A stretch of DNA of 64,000 nt from Draconibacterium mangrovi. Lineage in GTDB: Bacteria > Bacteroidota > Bacteroidia > Bacteroidales > Prolixibacteraceae. Below, in pieces: positions 42,830 to 51,302 of this stretch. The translations under genes were made by a program, and so were the position numbers. The stretch covers positions 391,565 to 455,564 of the forward strand of contig NZ_JAAAGB010000004.1 of assembly GCF_010586825.1 (NCBI RefSeq), given 5' to 3'. The notes under the pieces are model-generated. The model had not been told where the DNA came from, ran no database searches, and saw only the letters and a program-made list of their open reading frames with translations. Within the stretch, counting starts at the first letter, position 1, and every line of letters starts with the position of its first letter.

Positions 42830-43891
42830 ATGAACAGAGCACAATTATTTAAAAAATTACTGCCCGGTTTTATTCCTCTGTTCGTTTTCATCGCTGCTGA
42901 TGAAATATGGGGGACTAAAATCGGGCTTTTTGTTGCTATCGCTGTAGGTGTGGCCGAAATGGTCTGGATTGCCATTAAAGAAAAGCGATTCGAAAAATTT
43001 GTGCTTTTCGATACTTTGTTACTGGTGGTTCTTGGTGGTGTTTCCATACTGCTCGACAACGATATTTTCTTCAAACTGAAACCCGGACTGATCGAATTGA
43101 TACTGGTGACTGTTCTGGCCATTTCAGCATTCTCAAATCTTAATATAATTGGATTGATGGGGCAGCGCTACATGAAAGATGTGGAGTTTAACACTGTTCA
43201 AATGCAACAGATGCGACAAAGTATGAAGAGCCTGTTCTTTATCTTTTTGGGGCATACTGTTTTGGTGTTTTATTCGGCCTTTTTTATGAGCAAAGAAGCC
43301 TGGGTATTTATCAGTGGCGGATTGTTCTACATCATTTTTGGCGTTTATTTTTTATATGAATTTTTGCGTCAAAAACAAAAAGCGCTTACAAACGAAGAGT
43401 GGGTACCGCTGGTTGATGAACAGGGAAAGGTTACCGGTCAGGCGCCGCGCAGCCAGGTGCATAACGGAAGCAAGCTGTTACATCCGGTGGTACATTTGCA
43501 TGTGCTGAATAATAAAGGTGCCATCCTTATTCAAAAACGTCCCGCTAATAAAATCATCCAACCCGGGAAATGGGATACTGCTGTTGGCGGTCACATTTCA
43601 GCCGGGGAGACTTTGGAACAAGCACTTAAAAAGGAAGTTTTTGAGGAAATCGGTTTAAAAGAGTTTTCGGCAAAACTGCAAAAAGTGTACAAATGGGAAT
43701 CGGAGGTGGAAGCCGAATTGATTTACCTGTTTACTACCTACGATTATAAAGGTTTTGGCATCCAGTCAGATGAAGTGGAGGAACTCCGCTTCTGGACCAA
43801 AAAACAGGTGGAGAAAAACCTTGGAAAGGATGTTTTTACACCAAATTTCGAGGTGGAATTTAAATTACTTCAGGAGCTCAAACTAATCTAA
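42830..43891 (+). CDS. IspZ/YciB-like membrane domain fused to Nudix hydrolase
   Basis: 353 aa from ATG 42830; a TTG three codons upstream is the only alternative. Residues about 1-180 have five to six helices like septation protein IspZ/YciB: LLPGFIPLFVFIAADEIWGTKIGLFVAIAVGVAEMVW, KPGLIELILVTVLAISAFSN and MSKEAWVFISGGLFYIIFGVYFLYEFL. Residues about 190-350 form a Nudix domain of the IDI-like type (EEWVPLVDEQGKVTGQAPRSQVH), with Nudix box GGHISAGETLEQALKKEVFEEIG (about 253-276) in which the usual REx2EE reads KEx2EE. The substrate is unknown. Its fusion to a membrane domain is uncommon. Confidence 0.82.
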   Translation: MNRAQLFKKLLPGFIPLFVFIAADEIWGTKIGLFVAIAVGVAEMVWIAIKEKRFEKFVLFDTLLLVVLGGVSILLDNDIFFKLKPGLIELILVTVLAISAFSNLNIIGLMGQRYMKDVEFNTVQMQQMRQSMKSLFFIFLGHTVLVFYSAFFMSKEAWVFISGGLFYIIFGVYFLYEFLRQKQKALTNEEWVPLVDEQGKVTGQAPRSQVHNGSKLLHPVVHLHVLNNKGAILIQKRPANKIIQPGKWDTAVGGHISAGETLEQALKKEVFEEIGLKEFSAKLQKVYKWESEVEAELIYLFTTYDYKGFGIQSDEVEELRFWTKKQVEKNLGKDVFTPNFEVEFKLLQELKLI

Positions 43892-43900
43892 AACGATTAA

Positions 43901-44602
43901 TTACCCCAACAAAAAGATTACCGGTTGTTTGTGCAAATCGGGTGCACCGTCTTTTTTCCAATCCTGAATCGATTTGGTTTGGATAAATTCATCCTCTCCG
44001 GTAATATTGGCAGCTATACAAAATAAGGTAGATGGCGAGCACGATTTTAAAATGTCGCTTACCAGCTGGTTGTTTCGGTATGGGGTTTCAATAAATATCT
44101 GCGTTTGCCGGTTGTTTCTGATCGTTTTTTCCAACGCTTGTAATTCTTTTATTCGTTCCTGCGGTTTAACCGGCAAATAACCTTTAAAAGCAAAATTCTG
44201 TCCGTTCATTCCTGAGGCCATTAGTGCCAAAAGAATTGACGAAGGCCCAACAATCGGCACTACTTTTATCCCTTTTTGATGAGCTATTTTTACCACATCG
44301 GCACCGGGATCGGCAACACCGGGGCAACCGGCTTCGGAAAGTACAGCCACATCATGTCCTTCTTTAACGGGCATTAAAAAGCGCGGCAAGTCGGCAACAT
44401 TTGTGCGTTTGTTAATTTCGAAAAAAGTACACTCGTCAATGTTTATCTCGCGGTTTACCTGTTTCATAAAACGTCGGGCGGTGCGTATATTTTCAACGAT
44501 AAAATATTTAGTGTTGCTTAAAATCGGTTCTACCCGGGCAGGTAAAACTGTTTGCCAGTCGCCTTCGGCCAAAACGTTCGGTACGAGATAAAGTGTTGCC
44601 AT
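43901..44602 (-). CDS. RsmI-like SAM-dependent methyltransferase
   Basis: 233 aa from the ATG at 44600-44602; a longer version in the same frame would start in the promoter region and is rejected. The family core is MATLYLVPNVLAEGDWQTVLP, then VAVLSEAGCPGVADPGADVVKIAHQKGIKVVPIVGPSSILLALMASGMNGQNFAFKGYLP, the tetrapyrrole-methylase fold with the SAM loop (AGxPGxxDPG) and the VxGPS segment. RsmI 2'-O-methylates C1402 of 16S rRNA; this one is a distinct Bacteroidota paralogue with a short C-terminus. Divergent to the PhnP-like gene. Confidence 0.88.
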   Translation of the reverse strand: MATLYLVPNVLAEGDWQTVLPARVEPILSNTKYFIVENIRTARRFMKQVNREINIDECTFFEINKRTNVADLPRFLMPVKEGHDVAVLSEAGCPGVADPGADVVKIAHQKGIKVVPIVGPSSILLALMASGMNGQNFAFKGYLPVKPQERIKELQALEKTIRNNRQTQIFIETPYRNNQLVSDILKSCSPSTLFCIAANITGEDEFIQTKSIQDWKKDGAPDLHKQPVIFLLG

Positions 44603-44619
44603 TCGTGAAAAGATTTTTG

Positions 44620-44627
44620 CAAAAGTA
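44620..44627 (-). promoter_or_regulatory. -7 box (TACTTTTG) of the RsmI-like gene
   Basis: Minus-strand TACTTTTG 17 nt ahead of the ATG; predicted initiation near 44613, a leader of about 11 nt. Confidence 0.5.
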
Positions 44628-44658
44628 GTGATTATAGTTATTTCACAACTGCTTTTAT

Positions 44659-44666
44659 TAATTTTG
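44659..44666 (+). promoter_or_regulatory. -7 box (TAATTTTG) of the PhnP-like gene, leaderless layout
   Basis: TAATTTTG ends 6 nt before the ATG at 44673. With the usual spacing of about 7 nt to the start site, transcription would begin at or next to the start codon, so the mRNA is probably leaderless. Confidence 0.5.
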
Positions 44667-44672
44667 CCGCAA

Positions 44673-45455
44673 ATGGAAAATCCTTCAATAAAAATAAAAG
44701 CAACTTTACTCGGAACGGGCACCTCGCAGGGTGTGCCGGTTGTGGCCTGCGAATGTGACGTTTGTACCTCAACAAACAAAAAGGACAAGCGGCTGCGATC
44801 TTCATTATTGCTAAACATAAACGATAAGAATTTTGTGATTGACGCAGGGCCTGATTTCCGCCAGCAGATGTTACGCGAGAGGGTAAAAGAACTCCGGGCG
44901 ATTTTGCTGACACACGAGCATGTCGATCATATTTTTGGATTGGATGATATACGTTCATACAACTGGGTGCAGAAAAACCACATGGAAATTTATGCCGAAG
45001 AGCGGGTGCAAAAAGCGATCAAACGGATTTTTAATTATGTGTTTGCCTCGTTTAAATATCCGGGCATCCCGAAGATGGAATTGCAAAAAGTTGATGACGC
45101 ACCGTTCGCTGTTGACGGTGTTGAGTTTGTGCCGATTCGCTGCTGGCATCATAAATTGCCGGTTTATGGCTACCGCGTGGGCGATTTAACCTATATAACC
45201 GACACTAATTTTATAGAAGATAGTGAGTTGGCAAAGATGGATGGAACAAAAATCCTGATCATAAATTGCCTGCGAAAAGAAAAGCATTTGTCGCATTTTA
45301 ACTTGGCGGAGGTGCTGGAAATTGTTGACCGGATAAAACCGGAGCAAACTTATCTGACACACATTAGCCATGCTTTGGGTAAATACGATGATGTGATGAA
45401 AGAACTGCCGGAGAATGTGTATCTGGCGTATGACGGATTAAATCTGGAGCTTTAG
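44673..45455 (+). CDS. PhnP-like metallo-beta-lactamase-fold phosphodiesterase
   Basis: 260 aa from ATG 44673; the in-frame upstream codons overlap the promoter. LGTGTSQGVPVVACECDVCTS at the start is the PhnP/LipB-type metal-binding loop with a CxxC pair, followed by the active site LLTHEHVDHIFGLDDIR (HxHxDH) near 85 and HxH near 170. The C-terminal LTHISHALG contains a further metal His. PhnP opens cyclic phosphate rings; the bacteroidal substrate is not known. It converges with the HAD gene, overlapping by 4 bp. Confidence 0.9.
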   Translation: MENPSIKIKATLLGTGTSQGVPVVACECDVCTSTNKKDKRLRSSLLLNINDKNFVIDAGPDFRQQMLRERVKELRAILLTHEHVDHIFGLDDIRSYNWVQKNHMEIYAEERVQKAIKRIFNYVFASFKYPGIPKMELQKVDDAPFAVDGVEFVPIRCWHHKLPVYGYRVGDLTYITDTNFIEDSELAKMDGTKILIINCLRKEKHLSHFNLAEVLEIVDRIKPEQTYLTHISHALGKYDDVMKELPENVYLAYDGLNLEL

Positions 45456-46072
45456 AGAAACTTCGCGATCTGAGCAAAATTGTCAATTTTGTTAGCGAAA
45501 TTCAAATCGGTATATTTTTCCAAACGATCATAAATAACCGTATCGATTCCAAGATCTTTCCCGGCCTGAATTTCTGAGTTTATATCATCGCCAACGATCA
45601 AAACTTCTTCTTTTGGGAATCTGTATTTCTCCAAAAGGCTGATAAAAATATCCTTTTTGGTTTCGTTTGATTGTTGCAGGTCGAGGATAACGATTTCCTT
45701 AAAATCATTGCGGATGCCCAGGTTGTCGATTTTGCTGTTTTGCAATTTGCTAAAACCAGAAGTAACTAAAAACTTTGTTTGCAGAAGTTCTCGCACCAGC
45801 TCATAATCCGGGAAATACTGCATCGGATCATCGTAAGTAAGATTAATGTGTACTTCCATACAATCTTTCAGCAATTGCTCACTAAACGAAAATGCGCCGG
45901 CTACTTTCTGAAATGGAGTGCGCTGTATTTCCAGTTTAACTGCCTCGAAATCTCCTTTGTATTCCCCGCTTTTTTCAATAACAGCATAGAGCTTTTCAAA
46001 TAACTTTTCCGCTATTGAACTTACGGGATAAATTGTATTATCAAGGTCGAATATCAATACCGATTTATTCAT
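45452..46072 (-). CDS. HAD-superfamily phosphatase
   Basis: 206 aa. Motif I DLDNTIYP near residue 9 (nucleophile Asp), motif II VTSGFSK near 110, motif III Lys near 136-140 and motif IV VGDDINSEIQAGKDLGIDTVIYD near 168. The DLDNTLY start is seen in pyrimidine 5'-nucleotidase-type HADs (YjjG/SDT1 group), so a nucleotide phosphatase is plausible. Substrate not assigned. The gap 46073-46298 downstream of the MFS gene has short TGATCGTTAATC-like repeats only. Confidence 0.88.
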   Translation of the reverse strand: MNKSVLIFDLDNTIYPVSSIAEKLFEKLYAVIEKSGEYKGDFEAVKLEIQRTPFQKVAGAFSFSEQLLKDCMEVHINLTYDDPMQYFPDYELVRELLQTKFLVTSGFSKLQNSKIDNLGIRNDFKEIVILDLQQSNETKKDIFISLLEKYRFPKEEVLIVGDDINSEIQAGKDLGIDTVIYDRLEKYTDLNFANKIDNFAQIAKFL

Positions 46073-46298
46073 TGTGATTCATTTTCAGGTTGCTGACGAA
46101 AACATCGGAATTCGTCAATAGAACAATTATATAAGTTTATATTGAATTTCGAATATTGATTAACGAATTATGAATGAAGAACTGAGTCCAACTGATTGTT
46201 GATTTCTTTCTTCCGATCGTTAATCTAAAATCGTTAATCGAGATTCATCATTCTGAGAACTCCTAATTTGTTGAGTTTTAGTTCTTAATTTAAGCACA

Positions 46299-47477
46299 TC
46301 AAGTTTTAATTCTATTTGTTCGTAGCCACGGCAGCGAAACAGCTGTTGCAGCAACAATATAAATGATTCCTGCCAATAAAAATGCCTTATTTAAACTCAC
46401 ATTGTCAGTAATCCATCCCAGCAGTGGCCCAATGCCGGCAAAAGCCATACGAATAATAAAATTCCTGACCGAAAGCATGGTTGCCCGCACTTCGCTGTCG
46501 GTGTACTGGTTAATGTAGTTCTTAAAGATAGGAGTAGCTAAACCACGCACGAGGTAAAAGAGAAATAGGAACACAAAACCATAGTAGGAGATGGAGATAC
46601 CTGTAAAGAAATAACCGAACGAGAGTAAAAGAATAACTATTAAAACCGACCGGCGTTTTCCCAAAAATAATTCAACTTTATAGGCGAAAACCGAAGAAAT
46701 GCCTACACTTAAATTCAGGGCTGTCCAAAAAATACCAAATAACTCTTCCGGCAAACCAATTGCCACAAAAAAAGGTTGCACCAACCAGGCAAAGGTGAGC
46801 GTGGCAGTTCCGGTAAGCGCCGAAAGCAATATGGCAACTCTAAGGTTTGTATTCGAAACCAACGAGTTTTTGATATTCGTAACCAATTTCCTGATGGAAT
46901 GCACATGCTCCACTGCATGAACCTTAGGTTCGATTAGTGTTAATGCTGCAGGAATTGCGAGAGCTGCCACTCCAAACTGAAAATAGAAAGGAGTTCGCAG
47001 ACTAAAATAAACCAATAATCCACTAACCACACCCGCAATGGCTTCGGCAAAATTTCCGGCCGACGTTATTCGTCCCTCTTCTCGAGTATATTTGTCAGCT
47101 TTGTTATCGGCTTTCAAACTATCGTAAAGTAAGGCCGAGTCGGCCCCCGAAATAAACGACAGTCCTATGCCCAACACAATTTCAGCGGCTACAAAAGCCC
47201 AGAATTCATAAGAGAAACTGTATATAAGAAAACCAAGGCTTCCTAAAATGCTTCCAAGAATAAGTGTTTTTTTGCGCCCCCAAACATCGGCCATCCAGCC
47301 CGAGGGAATTTCCATAACAACAACGGCAACCGAATAAATGGCTTTTAGCACAAATAATTCATACGATCCCAGTCCGTTACTTTTATAAAAAAGCAACATA
47401 ATGGGCATTACCATATTAAACCATTTCGAGATTTTTATCAGGTAAAGGCGCGGTATGTTCTTACTGAAGTTTGTCAT
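46299..47477 (-). CDS. MFS transporter
   Basis: 392 aa with 12 predicted helices. Loop 2-3 signature GWMADVWGRKKTLILGSILGSLGF near residue 60 matches MFS motif A, and ISGADSALLYDSLK near 108 is typical of the sugar/drug-type group. A further motif, LVRGLATPIFKNYINQYTDSEVRATMLSVRNF, appears near 310. Substrate unknown. Promoter box TATTTTTG (minus) at 47489-47496, so the leader is only about 5 nt. Confidence 0.9.
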   Translation of the reverse strand: MTNFSKNIPRLYLIKISKWFNMVMPIMLLFYKSNGLGSYELFVLKAIYSVAVVVMEIPSGWMADVWGRKKTLILGSILGSLGFLIYSFSYEFWAFVAAEIVLGIGLSFISGADSALLYDSLKADNKADKYTREEGRITSAGNFAEAIAGVVSGLLVYFSLRTPFYFQFGVAALAIPAALTLIEPKVHAVEHVHSIRKLVTNIKNSLVSNTNLRVAILLSALTGTATLTFAWLVQPFFVAIGLPEELFGIFWTALNLSVGISSVFAYKVELFLGKRRSVLIVILLLSFGYFFTGISISYYGFVFLFLFYLVRGLATPIFKNYINQYTDSEVRATMLSVRNFIIRMAFAGIGPLLGWITDNVSLNKAFLLAGIIYIVAATAVSLPWLRTNRIKT

Positions 47478-47488
47478 CCGATCAGGCG

Positions 47489-47496
47489 CAAAAATA
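47489..47496 (-). promoter_or_regulatory. -7 box (TATTTTTG) of the MFS gene
   Basis: Minus-strand TATTTTTG, 12 nt before the ATG at 47477; the mRNA is almost leaderless. Confidence 0.5.
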
Positions 47497-47587
47497 GTGT
47501 TTACTTTTTACTCCCGGTTATTTAGAGTGTGTTGTTGTAATTTTTCGGATTAAATGCAAAATAGCTTTTAAACTAATAGCAGATTTA

Positions 47588-47595
47588 TATATTTG
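47588..47595 (+). promoter_or_regulatory. asnA: -7 box (TATATTTG) of the asnA leader
   Basis: TATATTTG predicts initiation near 47602. The leader would then be about 108 nt and contain both upstream mini-ORFs. Confidence 0.5.
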
Positions 47596-47655
47596 CCTAC
47601 ACAGACAGAATGATTTAAAAGTATTAACAACACAAGAGATTGTGTGGAGGAGACG

Positions 47656-47673
47656 ATGCAAAAAACACTATGA
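47656..47673 (+). CDS. upstream mini-ORF 1 of asnA (5 codons)
   Basis: ATG CAA AAA ACA CTA TGA encodes MQKTL. A purine-rich GGAGGAG (47646-47652) lies 3 nt before the ATG, unusual in this organism where Shine-Dalgarno motifs are rare. Its TGA overlaps the ATG of mini-ORF 2. It is too short to score on its own; the layout is the evidence. Confidence 0.35.
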   Translation: MQKTL

Positions 47674-47708
47674 GTGTTATTGTATGGTTTGTTCAAAAAA
47701 AATTATGA
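47670..47708 (+). CDS. upstream mini-ORF 2 of asnA (12 codons)
   Basis: Starts within the stop of mini-ORF 1 and encodes MSVIVWFVQKKL; its TGA at 47706-47708 ends 1 nt before the asnA ATG at 47710. Chained start/stop overlaps suggest reinitiation rather than independent translation. It has no Asn codons, so simple Asn attenuation is not supported. Confidence 0.35.
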   Translation: MSVIVWFVQKKL

Positions 47709-47709
47709 C

Positions 47710-48744
47710 ATGAAACTTACAATACCAGAAGGCTATCAATCGGTTTTAAATGTTCAACAAACCGAGCAGGCAATTAAATTAATTAAAGATTTTTTTCAGG
47801 AGAACCTGGCTGCCGAATTGCGTTTGCGAAGGGTAACCGCGCCATTGTTCGTAAAACAGGGAACGGGAATAAACGACGATTTGAATGGAATTGAGCGTCC
47901 GGTGTCGTTTCCGATGAAAGACCTGAATGAAGAACGTGCGGAAATCGTTCAATCGCTTGCCAAGTGGAAACGAATGGCCCTGGCCGACCTGAGAATCGAA
48001 CAAGGTTTTGGCCTTTACACCGATATGAACGCCATTCGTCCGGATGAAGAACTGACAAACATTCACTCGTTGTATGTTGATCAGTGGGACTGGGAACGCG
48101 TAATCGAGGCTGAACAACGTAACCTTGAATTCTTAAAATCGGTTGTGCGTAAGATTTATTCGGCTCTTGTTCGTACTGAGTTTTTGCTGAGCGAAGCTTT
48201 TCCTGTAATTAAAGCCGAATTGCCAGAAGAGATTACTTTTATCCATACCGAGGAGTTAGCGGCAAAATATCCGGATTTAACGCCTTTTGAACGCGAAACC
48301 AAAGAAGCCAAAAAACACGGGGCTATTTTCGTTATTGGTATTGGTGGCGAAATGCCAAACGGCGAGATTCACGACGGAAGAGCACCTGACTACGATGACT
48401 GGAATACTGAAACCGTAAATGGTTATAAAGGACTTAACGGCGACATTATTCTTTGGAATAACGTATTAAACAGGGCTTTCGAGATTTCTTCGATGGGTAT
48501 TCGTGTGGATAAAGAAGCATTGCTTGAGCAACTAAAAATACGTAATGCCGAAGAACGAAAAGAGATGTTGTGGCACCAAAAACTGCTGAATGGCGAACTG
48601 CCACTTACCATTGGTGGCGGTATCGGGCAATCGCGTTTATGCATGTACTTTTTGCGTAAGGCACACATTGGCGAAATTCAGTCGAGCATTTGGCCCGATG
48701 CCATGATAGAACAATGTAAAGCTGCAGGAATTAACCTGCTTTAG
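47710..48744 (+). CDS. asnA: aspartate-ammonia ligase
   Basis: 344 aa from ATG 47710; the longer frame would include the mini-ORF region. Characteristic segments: LRRVTAPLFVKQGTGINDDLNGIERPVSF, KWKRMALADLRIEQGFGLYTDMNAIRPDEELTNIHSLYVDQWDWE, and the class II synthetase-like end GGGIGQSRLCMYFLRKAHIGEIQSSIWP. It makes asparagine from aspartate and ammonia with ATP to AMP + PPi. The normal AsnA length is about 330, so it is complete. Confidence 0.97.
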   Translation: MKLTIPEGYQSVLNVQQTEQAIKLIKDFFQENLAAELRLRRVTAPLFVKQGTGINDDLNGIERPVSFPMKDLNEERAEIVQSLAKWKRMALADLRIEQGFGLYTDMNAIRPDEELTNIHSLYVDQWDWERVIEAEQRNLEFLKSVVRKIYSALVRTEFLLSEAFPVIKAELPEEITFIHTEELAAKYPDLTPFERETKEAKKHGAIFVIGIGGEMPNGEIHDGRAPDYDDWNTETVNGYKGLNGDIILWNNVLNRAFEISSMGIRVDKEALLEQLKIRNAEERKEMLWHQKLLNGELPLTIGGGIGQSRLCMYFLRKAHIGEIQSSIWPDAMIEQCKAAGINLL

Positions 48745-48808
48745 CCGCATGTAATAGCGGTACCGACTACTGAAAAATTATGTAATTTGAATTATTTCAG
48801 AGTTGGTA

Positions 48809-48839
48809 TTTGTTATTTGCGATTAGATTTATACTTTTG
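48809..48839 (+). promoter_or_regulatory. promoter of tRNA-Arg
   Basis: TTTG (48809-48812) and TACTTTTG (48832-48839) are separated by exactly 19 nt, a full match to the Bacteroidota consensus. It lies 16 nt before the mature tRNA start. Confidence 0.75.
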
Positions 48840-48855
48840 CAGCGCAAAAAAGGAT

Positions 48856-48932
<77 letters not shown>

Positions 48933-48942
48933 ATTAGAATAG

Positions 48943-48978
48943 GGGATTAGATGAAAGTCTAATCCCTTTTTTGTTTTT
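48943..48978 (+). terminator. intrinsic terminator of tRNA-Arg
   Basis: GGGATTAGA (48943-48951) pairs with TCTAATCCC (48958-48966), loop 6 nt, followed by TTTTTTGTTTTT. Confidence 0.93.
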
Positions 48979-49356
48979 GATTGGTAAATCAGCTCACAAT
49001 CAATCATCCTGTTCAATGCCATACTTTTTTGTAATCCACCAACAAACTGCAGACACCGGGTTTAGGTGTATGATTTAGCCAGTCATTACGATATCACCAT
49101 CCCAACACTATCAAATTATCAGATCGTGGTTGTAGGCAGTAGATGTCTATTCGGAAAGTATATACATGTATTTTCTTACAGATTTAAAAGGTAAACTAAG
49201 GTATGCTGGTACCTGTTTACAATATTGTTTGTTACCGTTTTCATTCAATATGAACATTAGTGGTTAATAAGATGTTTATATCTTATTCTTAGCTAGCTAT
49301 TTAAATAACGACAAAGAATCATAAGTCGTTAGAATTTTTCTATTTACTAATCAAAA
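48979..49356. other. 378-bp intergenic region, no gene recognised
   Basis: AT-rich non-coding DNA between the tRNA terminator and a secreted-protein gene. I see no convincing ORF, promoter consensus, tRNA remnant or repeat. As the 3' neighbour of a tRNA it is a natural place for integration, but no attachment-site duplicate of the tRNA end was found nearby. Confidence 0.5.
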
Positions 49357-50127
49357 ATGAACAAAATGAAATTAAAGCAAAAAATGTTTCGGATGACAAT
49401 GACCTTGGTATTTCTGTTCGCAGGATTAATAATTACCAATGTTGTTCAAGCTCAAGAAAGTTTTATTCTTTCAACAACTGAATTTACGATTAAAAAAGGG
49501 CACGAAAGACTATTTGAAAATGGAGTAAAAGCATGGAAATCATGCTATCTTGAAAATGGTGGAGAATGGACATGGACAATGTGGAGAAGATATAATGGAG
49601 AAGGTTCTGTATATGTCATTTCATCAAGAATGGCTAATTGGGCGGAACTGGATAACGATGATGAAGCTGGTAAAAAATGTCGGCAGATAATATATGATCA
49701 AATAATTCCTCATATAGAAAAGACGGTAGATATGTTTTCCAAAAACATACCTGAAATAAGCAAAGCAGCCGATTCTGAAATGGGGGTAATTTGGGTCACA
49801 TTTTTTCAGGTTGAAAATAGCTCTGTTTTCAGAGAAACGGTTGACGAGATTTCTAATATAATTGCTGAGGCAGAAGGAGATAAAAGAGGTTATTGGTATA
49901 GCGTTAACGGAGGAGGTCCTGAAAGCCCTGATTATTTTGTTACTGTACCATTTGAAAACTTTGCGGCATTGGATGTTGAACGTGATGGTGTATGGAAAAT
50001 GGTTGAAAATGCCAAGGGTAAGGATGCAACTGATAAAATGCGGGCAAAGTTTCGGGATTCAGTTTCTGATAATTGGGCATACATGTTCAAAATGCTTGAT
50101 GAGTTAAGTCATAATCCTGAAAACTAA
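49357..50127 (+). CDS. secreted tandem-domain protein (dimeric alpha/beta-barrel-like), function unknown
   Basis: 256 aa with a signal peptide ending near VVQAQ. Two similar halves are visible: half 1 (about 40-105) reads FILSTTEFTIKKGH ... EGSVYVISSRMANWAELD, and half 2 (about 145-210) reads VIWVTFFQVENSSVF ... PDYFVTVPFENFAALD. Both have a hydrophobic strand, helix and a final Y-[IV]-x-[SV]-x-x-x-[WF]-A-x-LD element, the pattern of dimeric alpha/beta-barrel (ABM-like) domains. The fused pair could form an intramolecular barrel. Base composition is AT-richer than the metal island. No function assigned. Confidence 0.7.
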   Translation: MNKMKLKQKMFRMTMTLVFLFAGLIITNVVQAQESFILSTTEFTIKKGHERLFENGVKAWKSCYLENGGEWTWTMWRRYNGEGSVYVISSRMANWAELDNDDEAGKKCRQIIYDQIIPHIEKTVDMFSKNIPEISKAADSEMGVIWVTFFQVENSSVFRETVDEISNIIAEAEGDKRGYWYSVNGGGPESPDYFVTVPFENFAALDVERDGVWKMVENAKGKDATDKMRAKFRDSVSDNWAYMFKMLDELSHNPEN

Positions 50128-50217
50128 GTTATCCTGGATTTCATAAATCACAATACATCAGTATCCATCCATTCATGTTCGTTGCGAATTTGGATGGATG
50201 GTCTGTAAATTCGCTAA

Positions 50218-50562
50218 CAAACCAATGATGTTTACAGCGACAAATTATTAAAGTTTGTAACAGGAAGAACAGCCCTTCTTAATTCCAAATCTAACGCTAC
50301 GTTTCTGGCCGATCAGGTTGAAATTCATCCGAACAAACTTTCGTGGCTGTTAAACGAACGGATAGGGAAGAACTTTAATGAGTTCATTAATTCTTACCGA
50401 ATTGAATACATTAAGCACTTGGCGCTCGATCCTAAAAACAGGCACATTTCATTAATCGGTTTGGCTTACGAAAGTGGGTTTAACTCGAAAACCGTGTTTA
50501 ATACCTATTTCAAAAAAGAAACCGGTATGACTCCCAAGGAGTTTCTTAAGCAGAATGCATAA
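50218..50562 (+). pseudogene. remnant of an AraC-family DNA-binding domain
   Basis: An open frame of 114 codons lies between the TAA at 50215 and the stop at 50560-50562, with no ATG at its start. It encodes KLLKFVTGRTALLN, ATFLADQVEIHPNKLSWLLN and IGKNFNEFINSYRIEY, then SLIGLAYESGFNSKTVFNTY and GMTPKEFLKQNA. This is the C-terminal two-helix-turn-helix part of an AraC protein (usually a 7TM-type sensor). The sensor half is gone. It is probably not expressed. Confidence 0.8.
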
Positions 50563-50692
50563 ATAATACGTGTAAAAGAATCCACGGAGAAAATTGTCCA
50601 TCCACTAACGAAGTTTGTCCATTTTACAGCGGCTGAATACCCTGCATCTTTGTACTGTCGATAATGACACAGAACATTAGAACAGTAAAAAA

Positions 50693-51238
50693 ATGGAAAA
50701 CTTAGTAAAAACAGCATTTAATGTCCCCACACGAGAAGAGGTATCAGCAACAAACCAGGAGATTTTTGATGCTTTAAACAAAGCCTTGGGTTTTGTTCCA
50801 AACCTGTATGCAACAATCGCTTATTCAGATAATGGTTTAAAGCGTTATTTGGATTTTCAAAATGCCAAAACATCATTATCAAACAAAGAGAAAGAAGCTG
50901 TAAACCTTGTTGTTAGCCAGGTAAACGGTTGCGTTTATTGCCTGAGTGCACATACGGTATTGGGTAAAATGAATGGTTTTACCGACGAGCAGCTATTGGA
51001 TATTCGTCGTGCTAAAAGCGAAAATGCAAAAATTAACGCCCTGGTAAAATTGACAGCAGATTTAACTGAAAAAAGAGGGAAAGTAAGTGCCGACAATGTA
51101 GAAGACTTTTTCGCACACGGTTATACCAAAGAAAATTTAGTGGATCTGATTATTCAAATCAGCGATAAAACAGCCATGAATTACTTACATAATCTCACCA
51201 AAGTTCCGGTGGATTTTCCCATTGCATCAGTTCTTTAA
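50693..51238 (+). CDS. AhpD-like carboxymuconolactone-decarboxylase-fold protein
   Basis: 181 aa. The redox motif CVYCLSAH (Cys80, Cys83, His87) is that of AhpD/peroxidase-related CMD proteins; the flanking NALGFVPNLYATIAYSDNGLKRYLDF (about 30-55) and ISDKTAMNYLHNLTKVPVDFP (C-terminus) are also standard. The family reduces peroxides through a thiol pair or acts as a redox partner. With the DUF1348 and AraC genes downstream it forms a plus-strand unit (65- and 5-bp gaps). Confidence 0.9.
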   Translation: MENLVKTAFNVPTREEVSATNQEIFDALNKALGFVPNLYATIAYSDNGLKRYLDFQNAKTSLSNKEKEAVNLVVSQVNGCVYCLSAHTVLGKMNGFTDEQLLDIRRAKSENAKINALVKLTADLTEKRGKVSADNVEDFFAHGYTKENLVDLIIQISDKTAMNYLHNLTKVPVDFPIASVL

Positions 51239-51302
51239 TTTACAACGCAGGAAAGGAGAAATAGCAGAGGCCTGTTTTCTCCTTTCTTAAAACTTAAGCA
51301 AA

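Noticed and set aside
44603..44818. N-terminal extension of the RsmI-like methyltransferase
   Set aside because: It overlaps the divergent promoters and the PhnP-like gene; ATG 44602 starts the family core.
48933..49356. Integration site or phage attachment duplicate next to tRNA-Arg
   Set aside because: No duplicate of the tRNA 3' end was found in the following 4 kb and no integrase gene is present.
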